From Desulfobacteraceae bacterium (lineage in GTDB: Bacteria > Desulfobacterota > Desulfobacteria > Desulfobacterales > Desulfosalsimonadaceae): a stretch of 6,779 bases of DNA. The stretch spans positions 1 to 6,779 of the forward strand of contig JAABTZ010000122.1 in NCBI GenBank assembly GCA_011389605.1, read 5' to 3'. Below are positions 4,798 through 6,779 of the stretch, in pieces. A model generated the notes under the pieces. It saw only the letters and a program-made list of their open reading frames with translations, did no database searches and was not told the DNA's origin. Every line of letters begins with the position of its first letter. Position 1 is the first letter of the stretch. Made by a program: the position numbers and the translations under genes.

Positions 4798-6561
4798 CTA
4801 GAACAGGCCGGAGACCTTGCCGGTGTCAGTATCCACGTCAATGCGGCGGAAGGCCGGGTTGGATCCGGTTCCGGGCATAAGGCTGATGGTACCTGCACAC
4901 GGGCAGAGGAACTTGGCGCCCGAATAAATCAGCACGTCGCGGATAGGCAGTCTCCATCCCTTGGGAACACCCTTTTTTGTGGGGTCATGGGACAGCGACA
5001 GGTGCGTTTTGACCATCATGGTGGTGTAATCTGCATACTTGGGATCATCTTCGAGCATCTTGGCTTTCTGCTCGGCTTCGGGCTGCCAGTCCACACCGTC
5101 GGCACCGTAGACCTCCCGGGCGATGACATCCACGCGGTCGCGCAGCTTCATTTCCAGGGGATAGAGAAAGTCAAAATTATTGCCTTCCTCGCATGCATCG
5201 ACCACGGCATCGGCAAATTCCAGGGCGCCTTCGCCGCCTTTTTCCCAGTGCTTGGACTCCGCACAGCGGGCGCCGGCTGCTTCGGCTGCCTTCTTGACAA
5301 TGGCCACTTCGTCGTCAGTGTCAGTGTAGAAGCGGTTCACACAGACGACAGGGTTGATGCCGGCCTTGCGGATAACGTTGATCATGTGGACCATGTTTTC
5401 CACGCCCTTTTCCACCAGTGCGGTGTTTTCCTCTTTGTATTCCTTGGGCATTTCCTTGCCTGGAACGACCCTGGGGCCGCCGCCGTGCATCTTTAAGGCG
5501 CGGATGGTGGAGGTCAGAACCGAAACGTGGGGCTTGAGACCGGAGTTGCGGCACTTGACGTTCCAGAATTTTTCAAACCCGATGTCCGCGGCAAAGCCGG
5601 ACTCGGTGACATGGTAGTCAAAGAGTTTCAGACCGATGCGATCGGAGATAATCGAGCTCTGGCCCACGGCGATGTTGGCAAAGGGGCCGGCGTGCACGAA
5701 GCAGGGCTGATATTCGGCAGTACACATAAGCGTCGGATTGATGGTGTTTCTCATAAAAGCGGTCATGGCGTTGCCCACTTCCAGGTCGCCGCAGGTGATG
5801 GGCTTGCCGGTCTTGCTGAAGGCCACGGTGATGTTGTTGATCTTTTCCTTGAGATCGGCCAGGTTTGTGGCTACTGCCAGAATGGCCATCAGCTCGGAGG
5901 ACACGGCGATGGCAAACCTGGACTGCATTGTGAAACCGTCTGCCCGGCCGCCGAGGCCGATGATGATGTTGCGCAGGGCCTGGGCGCAGAAGTCAATGAT
6001 CCAGCCCATTTCCACCCTGGTGGGGTCCACGTCCAGTCGGGGCATGCCAGACAGGCGCTGGAGCTGCTCATCGGTGTAGTTGCGCTCATGCTGCATCCGG
6101 GAAGTCAGCGCCACCATGGCCAGGTTGTGGGCGTTCATGATGTCGTTGATATCGCCGGTCAGGCCCAGGGAAAATTCGGTCATGGGAATCAGCAGGGAGT
6201 TGCCGCCGCCGGCTGCAGTTCCCTTGACATTCATTGTCGGCCCGCCCGAAGGTTGGCGAAGGGCGCCGCCCACGTTTTTGCCGCGCATGCCAAGACCTTC
6301 CATGAGACCCACGGACGTGGTGCTTTTTCCCTCGCCCAGGGGCGTGGGGGTAATGGCGGTGACTTCGATGTACTTGCCGTCGGGCCTGTCCTGGAGGCGA
6401 TTGATGACCTTGAGAAAGTCAACCTTTCCAAGCCGTCCCATGGGAAGCATTTCGTCTTTTTCCAGCCCGAGTTTTTCCACCCATTGTTCCGGTGTCGGCA
6501 TGTTTTCCTCGGCTGCTTCAGAAATCTGCCAGTCAGCCATGTTTACTGCATCGTATGCCAT
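4798..6561 (-). CDS. fhs: Formate--tetrahydrofolate ligase
   Basis: This 587-residue cytoplasmic enzyme makes 10-formyltetrahydrofolate from formate, tetrahydrofolate and ATP. In anaerobes it is the entry step of the methyl branch of the Wood-Ljungdahl pathway, or runs in reverse during C1 oxidation. Clear features are the P-loop TPLGEGKSTT (73-82), RQPSGGPTMNVKGTAAGGG (102-120), the second family signature STIRALKMHGG (351-361), CVNRFYTDTDDE (407-418), SKHWEKGGEGA (436-446), and KTHLSLSHDPTKKG (518-531). The length is somewhat above the roughly 556 residues of clostridial enzymes because of an N-terminal extension (about 1-30); it looks complete. The start is ATG at 6561 with AAAGGAG upstream, and the stop is TAG. 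It is probably transcribed alone, from the promoters at 6627-6670 to the terminator at 4730-4769. No other folate-pathway gene lies in the window. Confidence 0.98.
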   Translation of the reverse strand: MAYDAVNMADWQISEAAEENMPTPEQWVEKLGLEKDEMLPMGRLGKVDFLKVINRLQDRPDGKYIEVTAITPTPLGEGKSTTSVGLMEGLGMRGKNVGGALRQPSGGPTMNVKGTAAGGGNSLLIPMTEFSLGLTGDINDIMNAHNLAMVALTSRMQHERNYTDEQLQRLSGMPRLDVDPTRVEMGWIIDFCAQALRNIIIGLGGRADGFTMQSRFAIAVSSELMAILAVATNLADLKEKINNITVAFSKTGKPITCGDLEVGNAMTAFMRNTINPTLMCTAEYQPCFVHAGPFANIAVGQSSIISDRIGLKLFDYHVTESGFAADIGFEKFWNVKCRNSGLKPHVSVLTSTIRALKMHGGGPRVVPGKEMPKEYKEENTALVEKGVENMVHMINVIRKAGINPVVCVNRFYTDTDDEVAIVKKAAEAAGARCAESKHWEKGGEGALEFADAVVDACEEGNNFDFLYPLEMKLRDRVDVIAREVYGADGVDWQPEAEQKAKMLEDDPKYADYTTMMVKTHLSLSHDPTKKGVPKGWRLPIRDVLIYSGAKFLCPCAGTISLMPGTGSNPAFRRIDVDTDTGKVSGLF

Positions 6562-6626
6562 GTTTTTTCTCCTTTGGCGTTTTTTGGGTTGATAGTTAAT
6601 ATAATCTAAGGGTTAGAGTTGACACA

Positions 6627-6656
6627 ATTATACAAAGCTTTTTCATATCATTTCAG
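6627..6656 (-). promoter_or_regulatory. Candidate proximal fhs promoter
   Basis: On the minus strand a perfect TATAAT -10 (6627-6632) lies 18 nt downstream of CTGAAA (6651-6656, 4 of 6 to TTGACA). Transcription would start near 6620, giving a leader of about 60 nt with no riboswitch-like folding that I can see. Confidence 0.55.
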
Positions 6657-6670
6657 TTTCGTTTTGACAA
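6642..6670 (-). promoter_or_regulatory. Candidate distal fhs promoter
   Basis: On the minus strand TTGTCA (6665-6670, 5 of 6) and TATGAA (6642-6647, 4 of 6) are separated by the ideal 17 nt. It overlaps the proximal candidate, so only one may be used, or both as alternatives. Its -35 lies inside the dyad at 6664-6680. Confidence 0.45.
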
Positions 6671-6680
6671 GAGTTATCAA
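6664..6680. promoter_or_regulatory. Dyad over the distal fhs -35 (possible operator)
   Basis: TTGACAA (6664-6670) and TTATCAA (6674-6680) form an imperfect inverted repeat (6 of 7 pairs) with a 3-nt spacer. It covers the distal -35 element, a position suited to a repressor. The spacing does not fit an FNR site (TTGAT-N4-ATCAA). The regulator is unknown. Confidence 0.35.
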
Positions 6681-6694
6681 ATTGTTTTTTTTGT

Positions 6695-6779
6695 TTTTTG
6701 CAGAAAGCAAATCCATAAGCGCCTTGGCTGATCGGCGGTACGGAAAAGGAGTTTCCTCGCTCCAGGAGCCTCCTGGAGC
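6695..6779 (-). repeat. Structured dispersed repeat, right copy (inverted partner of 27-110)
   Basis: The reverse complement of this segment matches 27-110 at 78 of 84 positions with one extra base (6732 or nearby). The palindromic start of the element (GCTCCAGGAG and CTCCTGGAGC around one base) coincides exactly with the last base of the window, so the sequence may have been cut at a repeat boundary. It lies upstream of the fhs promoter region and carries no reading frame shared with the left copy, because the indel shifts the frame. Confidence 0.85.

Noticed and set aside
5527..6609. A long (360-codon) open frame on the plus strand, antisense to fhs.
   Set aside because: It is rich in Gly, His and Val with no recognisable domain, and lies opposite a strongly conserved GC-rich gene. 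This is a typical antisense shadow.
6562..6625. A folate or other riboswitch in the fhs leader.
   Set aside because: The leader is short and AT-rich with no paired architecture resembling a tetrahydrofolate riboswitch.
6619..6648. A divergent plus-strand promoter with a perfect TTGACA at 6619-6624.
   Set aside because: The best -10 at a suitable distance matches only about 3 of 6 bases, and no gene start follows within the window.
27..6779. A composite transposon bounded by the terminal inverted repeats.
   Set aside because: There is no transposase, integrase or cargo-like gene content, and the enclosed genes are ordinary metabolic and transport genes. A dispersed intergenic repeat is the simpler reading.

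Overview
The window holds five complete protein genes, all on the minus strand, with dispersed repeats in every larger intergenic space. From right to left they are: formate--tetrahydrofolate ligase (fhs, 4798-6561); a eukaryotic-type S-adenosylmethionine decarboxylase (3524-4468); a BCCT-family betaine/choline/carnitine transporter (1799-3439); a glycine-betaine-type ABC substrate-binding protein (846-1772); and a trypsin-like (S1) protease homologue that has lost its catalytic serine (150-827). I see no tRNA, rRNA, CRISPR array, transposase or integrase.

The likely source is an anaerobic, probably sulfate-reducing member of the Desulfobacterota (Desulfobacteraceae-like). This is an inference from the Fhs sequence type, the osmolyte uptake genes and the style of the intergenic repeats (ends of the form GACTTTTTACGG or GGCTTTGTAAAAAGT). 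Nothing here fixes the genus.

Layout. The fhs gene has its own sigma70-like promoter region with a 17-bp dyad over one -35 element, and a strong intrinsic terminator at 4730-4769, so it is probably a single-gene unit. A 329-nt gap follows, holding the terminator, a 119-nt hairpin-forming repeat and the leader of the decarboxylase gene. The decarboxylase lies 84 nt upstream of the transporter, with a repeat-derived hairpin over its stop codon. The transporter, binding protein and protease homologue are separated by only 26 and 18 nt and each has a good ribosome binding site, so they look like one operon for uptake of betaine-like compounds. No clear promoter was found directly upstream of the transporter; read-through from the decarboxylase gene is possible.

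The genes may share one-carbon, methyl and osmolyte metabolism: Fhs feeds formate into tetrahydrofolate-bound C1 units, AdoMet decarboxylase diverts AdoMet to polyamines, and the operon imports trimethylammonium compounds that are osmolytes and methyl donors. That link is inference.

The most notable points are: (1) a complete AMD1-like AdoMet decarboxylase in a bacterial context, with the self-cleavage site and most putrescine-site residues intact; (2) a protease homologue with the motif GHRGGPL instead of GxSGGPL; (3) a periplasmic ABC-type binding protein paired with a secondary transporter and no ABC permease or ATPase; and (4) an 84-85-nt repeat present at both window ends in inverted orientation, the right copy ending exactly at the window edge.
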